Source of the DNA: Paramicrobacterium fandaimingii
Lineage (GTDB): Bacteria > Actinomycetota > Actinomycetes > Actinomycetales > Microbacteriaceae
Assembly (NCBI RefSeq): GCF_011751745.2
Contig: NZ_CP061170.1
Location: 2,914,001-2,978,000, forward strand
Direction of reading: 5' to 3'
Length of the DNA stretch: 64,000 nucleotides
The translations under genes and the position numbers were made by a program. This document shows positions 27,023 to 36,041 of the stretch, piece by piece; within the stretch, counting starts at the first letter, position 1; every line of letters starts with the position of its first letter. The notes under the pieces were generated by a model. That model did no database searches and had not been told where the DNA came from. It saw only the letters and a list, made by a program, of their open reading frames with translations.

Positions 27023-27684
27023 CCGACGACAGGCAGAGCCTTTCAACGCTCATCGTCGATGACCACTCGATCTTTCGTTCAGGACTCCGCGCTGACCTCG
27101 CCAGTGACATCCACGTGGTTGGCGAGGCGGCGAGCGTCGATGAAGCGATCACGCTCGTCACTGAGTTGAAACCTCGCGTCGTGCTTCTCGACGTGCATCT
27201 TCCCGGCGGTTTCGGCGGCGGCGGCGCCGAGGTCGTCACGCGTGCCGCACCGGCCTCACCCGAGACCCTCTTCTTGGCGCTCAGCGTGTCGGACGCCGCC
27301 GACGACGTTGTGCGCGTCATCAGGGCTGGCGCCCGGGGCTACATCACCAAGAGCTCGTCAGGCGCCGATGTGTCTGATGCTGCACGGCGGGTGGCCGAAG
27401 GCGACGCCGTCTTCTCTCCACGACTCGCCGGGTTTGTGCTCGACGCGTTCGGCGCGATCAGCGGAGAGACCGCGCAGGCCGACCATGAGCTCGACCGCCT
27501 GTCGAAACGCGAGCAGGAAGTCATGAGACTCATCGCTCGCGGTTACGCGTACAAAGAGGTGGCTGCCGACCTCTTCATATCGATCAAGACCGTCGAGACT
27601 CATGTGTCAAGCGTGCTGCGCAAGCTGCAGCTGTCGTCACGCCATGAGCTCACCGCCTGGGCGCTGGAGCGAAAGCTGCTCTAG
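27019..27684 (+). CDS. LuxR/NarL family response regulator
   Basis: 221 residues. Receiver domain 9-125 with the acidic pair in LIVDDHSIFRSG, phosphoacceptor Asp in VVLLDVHLPGG and Lys in GYITKSSS. DNA-binding domain: LSKREQEVMRLIARGYAYKE followed by VETHVSSVLRKL. A glycine-rich insertion (GGFGGGGAEV) follows the phosphoacceptor loop. Controlled by the kinase it overlaps; targets are probably the divergent PspC operon and itself. Confidence 0.94.
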   Translation: MTDDRQSLSTLIVDDHSIFRSGLRADLASDIHVVGEAASVDEAITLVTELKPRVVLLDVHLPGGFGGGGAEVVTRAAPASPETLFLALSVSDAADDVVRVIRAGARGYITKSSSGADVSDAARRVAEGDAVFSPRLAGFVLDAFGAISGETAQADHELDRLSKREQEVMRLIARGYAYKEVAADLFISIKTVETHVSSVLRKLQLSSRHELTAWALERKLL

Positions 27685-27744
27685 TCCTGAAACGGGCAGA
27701 ACTCCCCCTCGGAACACTCCACGATGAAAGATAGGTTGAATTTT

Positions 27745-28350
27745 ATGACTGACAACAACGTGCCTCCGACGTCACCGGAACCCAGCGACACACCGGCAAC
27801 GTCACCAGAGGCGAAGCAGGCCGACGAGACGCAGGCTCAGGAACAGTCGACCTCACAGGACCAGACGCAGCAGTCGCAACCACAAGTGCACGCCCAGCAG
27901 GCACCGCCCGCGCCGAGCCACGCGCCGCAAGCTCAGCCCCAGCAGCCACCGCAGGGGCAACAGCAGCAGCCCGCTCCCGGCTATGGGCAGCCCGCGCAGG
28001 GGTATGGACAGCCAGCGCCGGGATACGGGCAGCAGCCGTACGGACAACAGCAGCAGCCCTACGGCCAGCAGCCTTACGCTCAGCAGCCCTATGGGCAGCA
28101 GCCGGGCTATGGGCCCAACGACCCATACGCAAAGAGCCGCATGGCCGCAGGCCTTCTGGGAATCTTCCTCGGCGGATGGGGAATTCACCGCTTCTACCTC
28201 GGCTATGCCGGCATCGGCATCGCGCAGATCATCGTCACAATCGTGACCTTTGGCATGGGTGCCCTCTGGGGATTCATCGAGGGCATCATGGTGCTCGCGC
28301 GCGCCCAGTCGTTCCAGACGGATGCTGAAGGTCGCCCTCTGCGTGACTAG
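27745..28350 (+). CDS. TM2-domain protein with long Gln/Pro-rich tail
   Basis: 201 residues. The first two thirds are low complexity: Pro/Thr/Gln runs, then repeats of the type YGQQP(Y/G) (about residues 80-125). The C-terminal TM2 domain ([20 protein letters not shown], then a second helix ending [10 protein letters not shown]) has two helices with the GxxGxHRFY link. Function in bacteria is unknown. The ATG at 27745 was preferred to 27724, but neither has a strong ribosome site. Confidence 0.82.
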   Translation: MTDNNVPPTSPEPSDTPATSPEAKQADETQAQEQSTSQDQTQQSQPQVHAQQAPPAPSHAPQAQPQQPPQGQQQQPAPGYGQPAQGYGQPAPGYGQQPYGQQQQPYGQQPYAQQPYGQQPGYGPNDPYAKSRMAAGLLGIFLGGWGIHRFYLGYAGIGIAQIIVTIVTFGMGALWGFIEGIMVLARAQSFQTDAEGRPLRD

Positions 28351-28370
28351 CAGCCAGCAACGCGTCTTCG

Positions 28371-28402
28371 TGCCCTGCCACCGGCTCGCCGGTGACGGGG
28401 CA
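28371..28402 (+). terminator. Hairpin between the TM2 and MFS genes
   Basis: Inner stem CACCGG-CTCG-CCGGTG with an outer TGCCC/GGGCA arm, 20 bases after the TM2 stop. Terminator-like, without a U-run. Confidence 0.5.
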
Positions 28403-28434
28403 CGATTCTTACGTCGTCCCGATAGCCTGTGTTC

Positions 28435-29865
28435 ATGAGCAAAGATGCGTCGGGCACGGGCGGGAGACCACCCACAGGAGAGAACCGCACGACGGGGCCC
28501 ATCGTCGGTCTGACCGACAACGCTCAGATTCCAAAGTCACGGGTCATCTCCTGGGCTCTCTGGGACTGGGGCTCCGCCTCATTCAACGCGGTTGTCACGA
28601 CATTCGTGTTCAGCACATACCTTGCAAGCTCGCTCTTCGTCGACCCCGCTGTCGTTGATGCTGCGGGCGGCGACGCGAGCGATCCCCAGCTCACGCTGGC
28701 ACTGGCGACGAACGCCACGCACCTCAGCACGGGGCTGCTCATCGCCGGCATCCTCGTCGCTCTTTTCGCCCCGGTCATGGGGCAGCGCTCCGACGGCTCG
28801 GGCAAGCGCAAGTTCTGGCTCGGCGTCAATACGCTTCTCGTCGTCATCGCCATGGCCGCAATGGTCTTCGTCGAAGGGTCGCCTGCCTTCCTGGTGCTCG
28901 GCATCGTGCTGATCTCGGCTGGCAACGTCTTCTTCGAGTTCGCTGGCGTGAACTACAACGCGATGCTCGTGCAGGTGTCGAACCGCAGCAATGTGGGCAA
29001 GGTCTCGGGCATGGGCTGGGGTCTCGGCTATGTCGGCGGTATCGTGCTGCTCGCCTTGCTGCTTCTGCTGTTCATTCAGAGCTTCGGAACCGAGGGCCAG
29101 GCCGGCATCCTCGGTGTGACGACAGACGACGGCCTCAACATCAGGCTCGCCATCTTGTTCTCGGCTGTATGGTTCGCCGTCTTCGCCATTCCGCTCATGG
29201 TGAAGGTGCCCGAGATCCCCCGCATCACACGCCGCAACCGCACGTCGTTCTTCGCCTCGTACGCGTCGCTGTTTCGCACCATCGGGCGCCTTGCCAAGAA
29301 CAGCCCACAGGTGCTTGTCTTTCTCATCGCGAGCGCCGTCTTCAGAGACGGGCTTGCGGGCGTCTTCACGTTCGGCGCCATCATCGCCGCGCAGGTGTTC
29401 CACTTCTCGAGCTCAGAAGTGCTCTACTTCGCCGTCGCCGCCAACCTCGTGGCGGGCATCGGCACCTTTGCCGGGGGCTGGCTCGACGACCGTGTCGGGG
29501 CAAAGAAGATCATCATGACCTCTCTCGTCGGCCTCGTGATCTTCGGAGCGGCCGTGCTCTTTGTCGGCGATGCGCAAATCGGATTCTGGATCTGCGGGCT
29601 GTTCCTCTGCCTCTTCGTCGGCCCGGTGCAGTCCGCCAGCCGCAGCTTTCTGTCGCGCATCACCCCGCCCGGTCGCGAAGGGGAAATCTTCGGTCTCTAC
29701 GCCACCACAGGCCGCGCCGTCAGCTTTCTCGCACCGGGTCTGTTCACCCTGTTCGTCGGCCTGACGGGCGACACCCGCTTCGGCATCCTGGGTATTGTCA
29801 TCGTTCTGCTCGCAGGCCTGCTGCTAATGCTTCCGGTGAAGGCCAAGCCGTCCACCATCGCGTAG
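28435..29865 (+). CDS. MFS transporter, UMF1/Atg22-like
   Basis: Twelve-helix membrane transporter of 476 residues. The first helix region WALWDWGSASFNAVVTTFVF is the UMF1-type start (W-D-x-G-x-x-x-F/Y), with a GQRSDGSGKRKFWL cytoplasmic loop, and GVNYNAMLVQVSNRSNVGKV with GMGWGLGYVGG after helix 5. Substrates of the family (relatives of yeast vacuolar exporter Atg22) are mostly unknown; amino-acid export is suggested. Starts at ATG 28435; a codon two residues earlier is less likely. Confidence 0.88.
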   Translation: MSKDASGTGGRPPTGENRTTGPIVGLTDNAQIPKSRVISWALWDWGSASFNAVVTTFVFSTYLASSLFVDPAVVDAAGGDASDPQLTLALATNATHLSTGLLIAGILVALFAPVMGQRSDGSGKRKFWLGVNTLLVVIAMAAMVFVEGSPAFLVLGIVLISAGNVFFEFAGVNYNAMLVQVSNRSNVGKVSGMGWGLGYVGGIVLLALLLLLFIQSFGTEGQAGILGVTTDDGLNIRLAILFSAVWFAVFAIPLMVKVPEIPRITRRNRTSFFASYASLFRTIGRLAKNSPQVLVFLIASAVFRDGLAGVFTFGAIIAAQVFHFSSSEVLYFAVAANLVAGIGTFAGGWLDDRVGAKKIIMTSLVGLVIFGAAVLFVGDAQIGFWICGLFLCLFVGPVQSASRSFLSRITPPGREGEIFGLYATTGRAVSFLAPGLFTLFVGLTGDTRFGILGIVIVLLAGLLLMLPVKAKPSTIA

Positions 29866-29886
29866 CGCGACTGCACAGCTCGCCCC

Positions 29887-29917
29887 GTTTGCATGTTTGC
29901 ATGTTTGCATGTTTGCA
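29887..29917 (+). repeat. Tandem 8-bp repeat GTTTGCAT x 3.9
   Basis: Three perfect GTTTGCAT units and a fourth lacking the last base, in the gap between the MFS gene and the RIO kinase region. Each unit pairs GCAT half-palindromes (ATGC/GCAT). It is upstream of the small frame at 29987 and might be a protein-binding array or a slippage-prone tract. Confidence 0.85.
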
Positions 29918-29986
29918 GCACTCTGGTCCGCGTTGCGGACGTTGATGCTACTCTTTTCGCAACACCGGATGAGAGGAGGAATTGCC

Positions 29987-30046
29987 ATGACTGTCTTCAG
30001 TCTGCCTTCGACGTTCACTTCCTCCGAGGCCGCCGCACTCAGCTGA
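29987..30046 (+). CDS. Possible 19-residue leader peptide ahead of the RIO kinase
   Basis: An ATG with an exceptionally strong site (GAGAGGAGGA, six bases ahead) opens a 19-codon frame, MTVFSLPSTFTSSEAAALS, ending in TGA at 30046, 38 bases before the RIO kinase GTG. Such a ribosome site over so short a frame suggests a regulatory leader or a small protein. It may instead be the relic of a longer gene. No homologue is recognised. Confidence 0.4.
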   Translation: MTVFSLPSTFTSSEAAALS

Positions 30047-30084
30047 CGCACGCGAGCGGCCTCCCATTCTCTGGAGTTCGCACC

Positions 30085-30906
30085 GTGTCTTTCGACGCAC
30101 TCAGCTTTTCATCATCCGATCTCATCGAACCAGGCCCTGACCAGCGCTGGTCCACCTGGCCCGAGACCTCCCCGACGGAACGGGGACCTCTTCCGCATCC
30201 TGACTGGATCGTCACCGAATCTGCCGCGCTCGACACCGAGCTCGGCATTGTGAAGACCGGCAAAGAAGCAGAGGTCTACCTCATTGAGCGAGCGGTTCCC
30301 GGCGACAGCGAGCGATCATGCGTGCTTGCCGCAAAGCGCTACAGGTCGTCTGCCCGCCGCGACTTCACCCGAAGCACCGTGTATGTCGAGGGCCGCCGCA
30401 CCAGCAGCCAACGCGACGAACGAGCTCTCGACAAGAAGTCGACGTACGGGCGCGAACTTGCCGCAACGAACTGGGCATTTGCCGAGTTCGAGGCGCTGCG
30501 GCGTCTCTACGCAGACGGGGCCGCAGTGCCCTACCCCGTGCAGATTCACGACGACGAAGTGCTCATGGAGTTCATCGGTGAGGGCATCACCGCGGCTCCC
30601 CGGCTTGCGCAGCTGAGATCGGATGCCGCGGAGCTCGCTGTGCTCTTCGACAGCGTCGCCGAGTCGATGAGCATCTTCGCTCGTGCCGGGTTCGCGCACG
30701 GTGACCTGTCGCCGTACAACATCCTCGTGCATGAGGAGCGGGTGGTGCTGATCGATCTGCCCCAGATCGTGGACCTCGCCGCGAACCCGAGCGGCTTCGA
30801 CCTTCTGCACCGCGACTGCGTAAACATGTGCACGTGGTTCACACGGCGCGGCCTCCCCCGCGACCCAGAAGAGCTGTTCGCCACCCTTGTCGCCGAGGCG
30901 TTCTGA
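30085..30906 (+). CDS. RIO1-like atypical kinase/ATPase
   Basis: 273 residues of the RIO kinase-ATPase family; in archaea and eukaryotes these act in small-subunit maturation, in bacteria their role is unknown. Seen: GIVKTGKEAEVYLIE (RIO nucleotide loop), CVLAAKRYRSS with the ATP-binding Lys, FAHGDLSPYNILV (catalytic Asp and Asn) and VVLIDLPQIVD with the metal-binding Asp. The GTG at 30085 is preferred for GGAG eight bases before it; a longer open frame runs through the tandem repeat and is rejected. Confidence 0.88.
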   Translation: MSFDALSFSSSDLIEPGPDQRWSTWPETSPTERGPLPHPDWIVTESAALDTELGIVKTGKEAEVYLIERAVPGDSERSCVLAAKRYRSSARRDFTRSTVYVEGRRTSSQRDERALDKKSTYGRELAATNWAFAEFEALRRLYADGAAVPYPVQIHDDEVLMEFIGEGITAAPRLAQLRSDAAELAVLFDSVAESMSIFARAGFAHGDLSPYNILVHEERVVLIDLPQIVDLAANPSGFDLLHRDCVNMCTWFTRRGLPRDPEELFATLVAEAF

Positions 30907-30961
30907 GCTCGCCTCTCTGCGGGACGCCAGAGATCTGACCGGAGAAAGATAGGATCTCTGC

Positions 30962-31666
30962 ATGGCCGTCACCGACGAGGCAATCCTCAAGATCAAGAGC
31001 ATGATCACCTCGGGGGAGCTTCGGCCGGGCGACCGCCTCCCGCCGGAGAAGGAGCTCAGCGACCGTCTCGGACTCTCACGCAGTTCGATGCGCGAAGCGG
31101 TGAAGGCCCTCGACGTCATCAGAGTTCTCGACGTCAAACGTGGCGACGGAACCTATGTCACGAGCCTCGAACCACGGCTGCTTCTCGAAGCGATGTCGTT
31201 CGTCGTCGACCTGCATGACGACGATTCGGTACTCGAGCTGTTTCAGGTGCGACGCATTCTCGAGCCGGCGGCGACGGCACTCGCGGCGCTCAACATGACG
31301 CCGGAGACAGTGGCTGATCTGCGCGACAAGATCGGATCCATCGACGACGCGACGACGGTGGAGAACCTTGTCGACCACGACATCGACTTTCACAGCGCAA
31401 TTGTCGGAGCATCCGGAAATTCCTACCTCGCCACGCTCATCGATTCTCTCTCAAGCAACACCGTGCGGGCTCGTGTCTGGCGCGGCCTGACCCAAGAGGA
31501 TTCCGTCACGCGCACGCTGTCTGAGCACAAGGCCATCGTCGATGCGCTCGAGCGCGGCGACGCAGAACTCGCGCGGTCACTCGCCGTCGTGCACATCTCG
31601 GGCGTCGAGGAGTGGCTGAGGGATGCCGCGGCCTCGCCCCCATCAACCTCATTTCACGAAGGGTGA
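30962..31666 (+). CDS. FadR-type GntR regulator, candidate for the L-fucose operons
   Basis: 234 residues. The winged helix (GELRPGDRLPPEKELSDRLG followed by LSRSSMREAVKALD) is at 16-75; the C-terminal FCD ligand domain has the helix LFQVRRILEPAATALAALN and metal-type His residues (DHDIDFHSAIVGASGN, LSEHKAIVDAL). FCD regulators commonly answer to sugar acids. It lies 158 bases from, and convergent to, the fuconate operon, whose promoters carry palindromes of the GntR class, so it is the natural candidate repressor (inference). Confidence 0.9.
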   Translation: MAVTDEAILKIKSMITSGELRPGDRLPPEKELSDRLGLSRSSMREAVKALDVIRVLDVKRGDGTYVTSLEPRLLLEAMSFVVDLHDDDSVLELFQVRRILEPAATALAALNMTPETVADLRDKIGSIDDATTVENLVDHDIDFHSAIVGASGNSYLATLIDSLSSNTVRARVWRGLTQEDSVTRTLSEHKAIVDALERGDAELARSLAVVHISGVEEWLRDAAASPPSTSFHEG

Positions 31667-31824
31667 CGAGGACAAGCTCAGAGTTGCAATCACCGACGCC
31701 ATCCGACGGGCAAATGGGGCCGGGGCGCTCGCGGTGACGATCCTGCGCGCCTCACCCAGCATCCCCAGCGATCGGACGTTGACGCGTTTCTCGCCACCCA
31801 CACACCCTGAGGTGCCTGCGAGGC

Positions 31825-32733
31825 TCAGCGGGACCGAAGCGCGGACAACCGCGTCGACTGTCCGTAGATGCGGCAGGCCGTTTCGCGCAGTATCGCGTTC
31901 TGCTCGGCCTCTGCGAGTTCGCCGATCAGCTGCGCCATGACCCCCCACGTCGCGGGGTAGCCGCCCTCGGCGACGGGCATCGGCCAGTCGCCGCCATACA
32001 TGAGACGATCGGCGCCGAAGCAGTCGAGCGCGTGGTCGCGAACCTCGCGAACGGCGTCGACAGAGAACGGCTGGCCGGGATAGCGCAGGGACGAAAGCTT
32101 CGCTGAGACGTTCTCGCGTTGCGCGGCCTTGGCGATCGTCGCCATCCACTCCGAATAGTCACCCTGCCCGCGCGGGGCATTGCCCACGTGGTCGATGATG
32201 ATCGACAGCTCGGGAACCCGATCGGCGAGCGCTGCCGTCTCGGGCAGAAACCGCGGCCAGGAGTCGTGCAGGTCGAAGGCAAGCCCCCGACGGGCGACCT
32301 CGGAGAGCGACGCGATGACGCGGTCGTCTCCCAGAAGATCGCGCGGATCGTCATTGAGCAGGTGCCGGATGCCGCAGAAGGCGGAGTTTCCATGCCAACG
32401 GTCGAGCTGCTCTGCCGCAGCATCCGGGTCGGTCAGGTCGATCCAGCCCACGACGCCGAGCACCCACGAGTGCCTGTCGGCGATGTCGAGCATGAATGTG
32501 GTGTCGGCCTCCGAGTCTTCGGCCTGCACCAGAATGGCTCCAGCCATGCCCGCCGCGGCGAGCTCCGGCTCGGCCTGCTCGGGCGTCCATGTTGCGTAGA
32601 GGGGGCCGAAGTCGGGTGTCAGCCACGGGTAGCGGCCCTCACCGAGCGTCCACAGATGCATATGCGAATCGATTCTCCGGCCGCGCGGCACCGCGAGAGC
32701 AGCATCCGCCTTCTGCTCGATCTCTGAGGTCAT
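31825..32733 (-). CDS. Amidohydrolase family 2 lactonase, probable L-fuconolactonase
   Basis: TIM-barrel hydrolase of 302 residues, COG3618 type. IDSHMHLWTLGEGRYPW carries the metal-type HxH; FCGIRHLLNDDP, LSIIIDHVGNAPRGQG and DRLMYGGDWPM complete the family set. Family members open L-fucono-, L-rhamnono- or L-galactono-lactones. In this operon it would hydrolyse L-fucono-1,5-lactone made by the upstream aldo/keto reductase-family dehydrogenase. Its ATG overlaps that gene's stop (ATGA). Confidence 0.9.
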   Translation of the reverse strand: MTSEIEQKADAALAVPRGRRIDSHMHLWTLGEGRYPWLTPDFGPLYATWTPEQAEPELAAAGMAGAILVQAEDSEADTTFMLDIADRHSWVLGVVGWIDLTDPDAAAEQLDRWHGNSAFCGIRHLLNDDPRDLLGDDRVIASLSEVARRGLAFDLHDSWPRFLPETAALADRVPELSIIIDHVGNAPRGQGDYSEWMATIAKAAQRENVSAKLSSLRYPGQPFSVDAVREVRDHALDCFGADRLMYGGDWPMPVAEGGYPATWGVMAQLIGELAEAEQNAILRETACRIYGQSTRLSALRSR

Positions 32734-33698
32734 GCTGGAGTGAGCCCCCTGTCTGCGAGTGCGGTCCAGAAAGCGTCGGGAACAGGAGCGTTCATGCGCT
32801 CTGCATTCTGGCGCACCTGCTCAGCGCTGCTTGCGCCGGCGACAACCGAGTGCACCGTGGGCTCGCGCAAGGTGTACTGTAGCGCGGCAGTCGGCACCTC
32901 GACATCGAACTCGCGGCAGATCTCGGCGATCGCCGTGACGCGGTCGAGAATCTCGACGGGAACGTCGCCGTATTCGTAGCGCGCGTCGAAGCTCGGCCGT
33001 GTCTTGGCCAGAAGGCCGGAGTTGAACACCGAGGCGTTGACGATGCCCACGCCGTTTTCGCGGCACGCGGGAATCACGTCATCGAGCGCGGGCTGCTCGG
33101 CTAGCGTGAAGCGCCCGGCGACCATGAGCAGATCGGTGTGGTTGATGCGCGCGGCCCGCAGCAGCGTGTCTGTGGTCATCGCCCCGACGCCGATGGCACG
33201 CACCTGACCGGCGTCTCGCAGCTCGGCCATGGCAGAGAGGGCAGACACCAAACGTTCATCAATCGACATCGGCACCTCGGCACGCTCGGGGTCGTGCAGG
33301 TAGAGGATGTCGAAGCGGTCGAGCCCCGTGCGTTCAAGGGACTCAGCGACGCTGGTGTGAATGCCCTCTGTCGAGAAATCGAATTGGCGGCGCAACTGCG
33401 CCGGAACGGCGAAGTCGTGTGCGGTATCGAGTTCGCCGGCCCAATCGGGGTTCGGGCGAAGCAGCCGCCCAACCTTTGTCGACACAGTGAACTGGTCTCG
33501 CGGCTTCGTCTGCAGAAAAGCACCGAGTCGCTTTTCCGACAGGCCGAGCCCATAGTGCGGTGCCGTATCGAAGTACCGAACCCCTGCGTCCCACGCGGCC
33601 TGCAGAATCTCCCACGCGTCGTCATCGCTCAGCGCACGGAAGAGGTTGCCGACGTTCGCGGTCCCGTAGCCGAATCGGGGAACGACAACATCAGACAT
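32730..33698 (-). CDS. Aldo/keto reductase, probable L-fucose dehydrogenase
   Basis: 322 residues, of the D-threo-aldose/L-galactose/L-fucose 1-dehydrogenase branch. N-terminus [20 protein letters not shown], then [20 protein letters not shown] with the catalytic Asp and Tyr, and [17 protein letters not shown] with the catalytic His. Would oxidise L-fucose to its lactone with NAD(P). ATG 33698 overlaps the dehydratase end by eight bases; longer frames are not needed. Middle gene of the three-gene minus-strand operon. Confidence 0.88.
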   Translation of the reverse strand: MSDVVVPRFGYGTANVGNLFRALSDDDAWEILQAAWDAGVRYFDTAPHYGLGLSEKRLGAFLQTKPRDQFTVSTKVGRLLRPNPDWAGELDTAHDFAVPAQLRRQFDFSTEGIHTSVAESLERTGLDRFDILYLHDPERAEVPMSIDERLVSALSAMAELRDAGQVRAIGVGAMTTDTLLRAARINHTDLLMVAGRFTLAEQPALDDVIPACRENGVGIVNASVFNSGLLAKTRPSFDARYEYGDVPVEILDRVTAIAEICREFDVEVPTAALQYTLREPTVHSVVAGASSAEQVRQNAERMNAPVPDAFWTALADRGLTPA

Positions 33699-34998
33699 GG
33701 ATGCTGGTCGCGTCCCGCTGCGACAGATAGGCGAACTCGCTGCGGCTCGCCGCGAGCATCTCGCTGCCCGCTCCCGGGGCCGACGGCGGCCAGTACGAGC
33801 CGTCATGCACGTCGACCGGCGTAACGAAGTGCTCGTGAAGGTGGTCGACGTACTCGATCACACGACCTTCGACGCTGCCCGAGACGGCAACGTAGTCAAA
33901 CATCGACAGGTGCTGCACGGCCTCGCAGAGACCGACGCCGCCCGCGTGCGGGCAGACCGGAACGCCGAACTTGGCGGCGAGAAGCAGAATGGCGATGTTC
34001 TCGTTGACGCCGGCAACGCGTGCGGCGTCGATCTGGAGCACGCTGAGCGACTTCGCCTGCAGCATCTGCTTGAACATAATCCGATTCTGCACGTGCTCCC
34101 CGGTCGCTACCGGAATCGGCGCGACGCCTTTCGCGATCGCCGCGTGGCCGAGAATATCGTCTGGGCTCGTCGGCTCTTCGACCCAGGCAACATCATAGGG
34201 CGCGAGTTCCGCCATCCACGCGATTGCCTCGGCGACGTCCCACCGCTGATTCGCATCGACGCCGATGCGAATATCGGGGCCGACAGCCTCGCGGGCCAGC
34301 TTCATGCGCCGCACATCGTCGCCGACGTCACCTCCCACTTTGAGCTTGATCATGCCGAATCCATCGGCGACGGCTTCGCGGGAAAGACGAACGAGCTTCT
34401 CATCCGAGTAGCCAAGCCATCCGGGAGTCGTCGTGTAGGCCGGGTACCCGTTTGCTTGCAGCATCCGCTCGCGTTCATCGCGCCCGGGCCAAGCTGCCGT
34501 CAGAATCTGCAGCGCTTCGTCGCGCGTGAGCGCATCGGTGAGGTAGCGAAAGTCCACGAGATCCACGATCTGCTCCGGTGTCATGCCGGCAAGAAGCTGC
34601 CACAGCGGCAGGCTCGCCCGTTTTGCCTTGAGATCCCACAGCGCATTGACGACCGCGCCGATCGCCATGTGCATGACGCCCTTCTCTGGGCCGAGCCAGC
34701 GCAGCTGAGAGTCCCAGACAAGCGAACGCCACGTCTGCCCCATGTCGTCGAGCAAATCTTCGGCTTTCGCGCCGACGATGTGGTGGCGCAACGCCTCGAT
34801 CGCCGCCGCTTCAACATCGTTGCCGCGCCCGATCGTGAAGACGAAGCCGTGGCCCTCGTGGCCGTCGCCTGCATCGGTCATGATGCGCACGTAGGCCGCC
34901 GAGTAGTCCGGGTCTGGGTTCATCGCGTCAGACCCGTCAAGCTGCATCGACGTCGGAAAACGCACATCGCTCGTCTCAAGCGCGATCACAGTGGTCAC
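33691..34998 (-). CDS. L-fuconate dehydratase (enolase superfamily)
   Basis: 435 residues, the length typical of L-fuconate dehydratases. The barrel shows [20 protein letters not shown] (catalytic KxK), [20 protein letters not shown] (first metal Asp), [15 protein letters not shown] (second, Glu), [17 protein letters not shown] (third, Glu, and the G-E-H motif), and [20 protein letters not shown] (catalytic His). The N-terminal [20 protein letters not shown] is characteristic of the fuconate subgroup. Removes water from L-fuconate to give 2-keto-3-deoxy-L-fuconate. Starts at GTG with AGGAG ahead; first gene of its operon. Confidence 0.93.
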   Translation of the reverse strand: MTTVIALETSDVRFPTSMQLDGSDAMNPDPDYSAAYVRIMTDAGDGHEGHGFVFTIGRGNDVEAAAIEALRHHIVGAKAEDLLDDMGQTWRSLVWDSQLRWLGPEKGVMHMAIGAVVNALWDLKAKRASLPLWQLLAGMTPEQIVDLVDFRYLTDALTRDEALQILTAAWPGRDERERMLQANGYPAYTTTPGWLGYSDEKLVRLSREAVADGFGMIKLKVGGDVGDDVRRMKLAREAVGPDIRIGVDANQRWDVAEAIAWMAELAPYDVAWVEEPTSPDDILGHAAIAKGVAPIPVATGEHVQNRIMFKQMLQAKSLSVLQIDAARVAGVNENIAILLLAAKFGVPVCPHAGGVGLCEAVQHLSMFDYVAVSGSVEGRVIEYVDHLHEHFVTPVDVHDGSYWPPSAPGAGSEMLAASRSEFAYLSQRDATSIHV

Positions 34999-35020
34999 GG
35001 GTCTCCTATCGGTCTACTGG

Positions 35021-35050
35021 AGCTTAGACATCCGATCAAAGCAGTGTCAA
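35021..35050 (-). promoter_or_regulatory. Promoter and operator of the fuconate dehydratase operon
   Basis: On the minus strand: -35 TTGACA (35045-35050), 18-bp spacer, -10 TAAGCT (35021-35026). Inside the spacer lies TTGATCGGATGTC (35028-35040), an imperfect copy of the palindrome on the opposite promoter; both carry the 9-mer GATCAAAGC. Confidence 0.68.
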
Positions 35051-35079
35051 GAAGGGTGAAATAGTCACAAATACCCGTA

Positions 35080-35104
35080 TTGATCTGATCAAAGCGGCTA
35101 TAGT
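35080..35104 (+). promoter_or_regulatory. Palindromic operator and -10 of the FAH-SDR operon
   Basis: TTGATC-T-GATCAA (35080-35092) is a perfect 13-bp palindrome of GntR type, immediately upstream of a TATAGT -10 element (35099-35104). A clear -35 is not seen. Placed as in the divergent promoter, so one repressor could silence both operons. Confidence 0.72.
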
Positions 35105-35158
35105 GTCGGATGTTCCCGCGCGTCTGTCGCGCTCTCACTGACGAGAAGAAGGATGTCT

Positions 35159-36025
35159 ATGAAGTTTGCGCGACTCGGTTCGGCCGGGCACGAGACTCCG
35201 GCGGCGATCGTCGACAATGACGGCACACCGGTCTGCTACGACCTCTCCCCGCTCACGAACGACATCGATGGAGCGTTCTTCGCTTCCGGTGGTGTCGCCG
35301 AGGCGCGAAGGGCACTCACCGTCGGTGCTCTCACGCAGATTCCGGATGCCGCGGGGCAGCGCGTCGGCTCGGCCATCGCTCGCCCAAGTTCCATCATCTG
35401 CATCGGCATGAACTATGCCGCGCACGCCGCCGAATCAGGCTCGGCACCTCCCGAGGTTCCCATCATCTTTCTCAAAACCGCCAACACAATCGCGGGGCCG
35501 AACGACGACGTCACGATCCCGAAGGGAAGCGAGAAGACCGACTGGGAGGTGGAGCTGGGCGTCGTGATCGGAAAGCGCACGTCATATCTCGATTCGCCCG
35601 CCGACAGCATCCGCCATATCGCTGGCTTCGTCACCGCGAACGACCTCTCTGAGCGGGCTTTTCAGCTTGAGGTTTCAGGAGGGCAATGGTCGAAAGGCAA
35701 GTCGTGCGCCGGGTTCAGCCCTGTCGGCCCGTGGGTCTCGACGCCAGACGAGGTGGAGTACAACAACCTCCGTCTGCGCAGCTGGGTGAACGGCGAGCCG
35801 CGGCAGGATTCGCGCACGAGCGACTTCATCTTCGACGTCGACGACATCGTGTGGCACCTCAGCCAGTACCTCGTTCTCGAGCCCGGCGACCTCATCATGA
35901 CGGGAACTCCCCAGGGAGTCGCCCTCTCCGGCGACTACCCCTACCTGAAGCCGGGCGACGTCTGCGAGATCGACGTTGAAGGGCTCGGCCGCCAGCGCCA
36001 GAAGTTCGTCGCCTACACCAGCTGA
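35159..36025 (+). CDS. Fumarylacetoacetate hydrolase family, probable 2,4-diketo-3-deoxy-L-fuconate hydrolase
   Basis: 288 residues. The FAH core is clear: CIGMNYAAHAAESG, VPIIFLKTANTIAGPNDDV, TDWEVELGVVIGKRTSYL (metal ExE), GFVTANDLSERAFQLE and GDLIMTGTPQGVALS. Related enzymes act as 2,4-diketo-3-deoxy-L-fuconate or -rhamnonate hydrolases, giving pyruvate and L-lactate, or as ureidoglycolate-type lyases. The operon context favours the fuconate reading. ATG 35159 is preferred to 35153 because AGAAGAAGG then has normal spacing. Confidence 0.88.
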   Translation: MKFARLGSAGHETPAAIVDNDGTPVCYDLSPLTNDIDGAFFASGGVAEARRALTVGALTQIPDAAGQRVGSAIARPSSIICIGMNYAAHAAESGSAPPEVPIIFLKTANTIAGPNDDVTIPKGSEKTDWEVELGVVIGKRTSYLDSPADSIRHIAGFVTANDLSERAFQLEVSGGQWSKGKSCAGFSPVGPWVSTPDEVEYNNLRLRSWVNGEPRQDSRTSDFIFDVDDIVWHLSQYLVLEPGDLIMTGTPQGVALSGDYPYLKPGDVCEIDVEGLGRQRQKFVAYTS

Positions 36026-36041
36026 TCAGCAAAGGAGCATC

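Noticed and set aside
29893..30084. 64-residue N-terminal extension of the RIO kinase
   Set aside because: It would be coded by the tandem repeat and the leader region; the GTG at 30085 has a proper ribosome site.
33697..35064. 455-codon open frame on the plus strand opposite the fuconate dehydratase
   Set aside because: Composition is that of a shadow frame (Arg/His-rich, no motifs); the opposite strand encodes a clear enolase-family enzyme.
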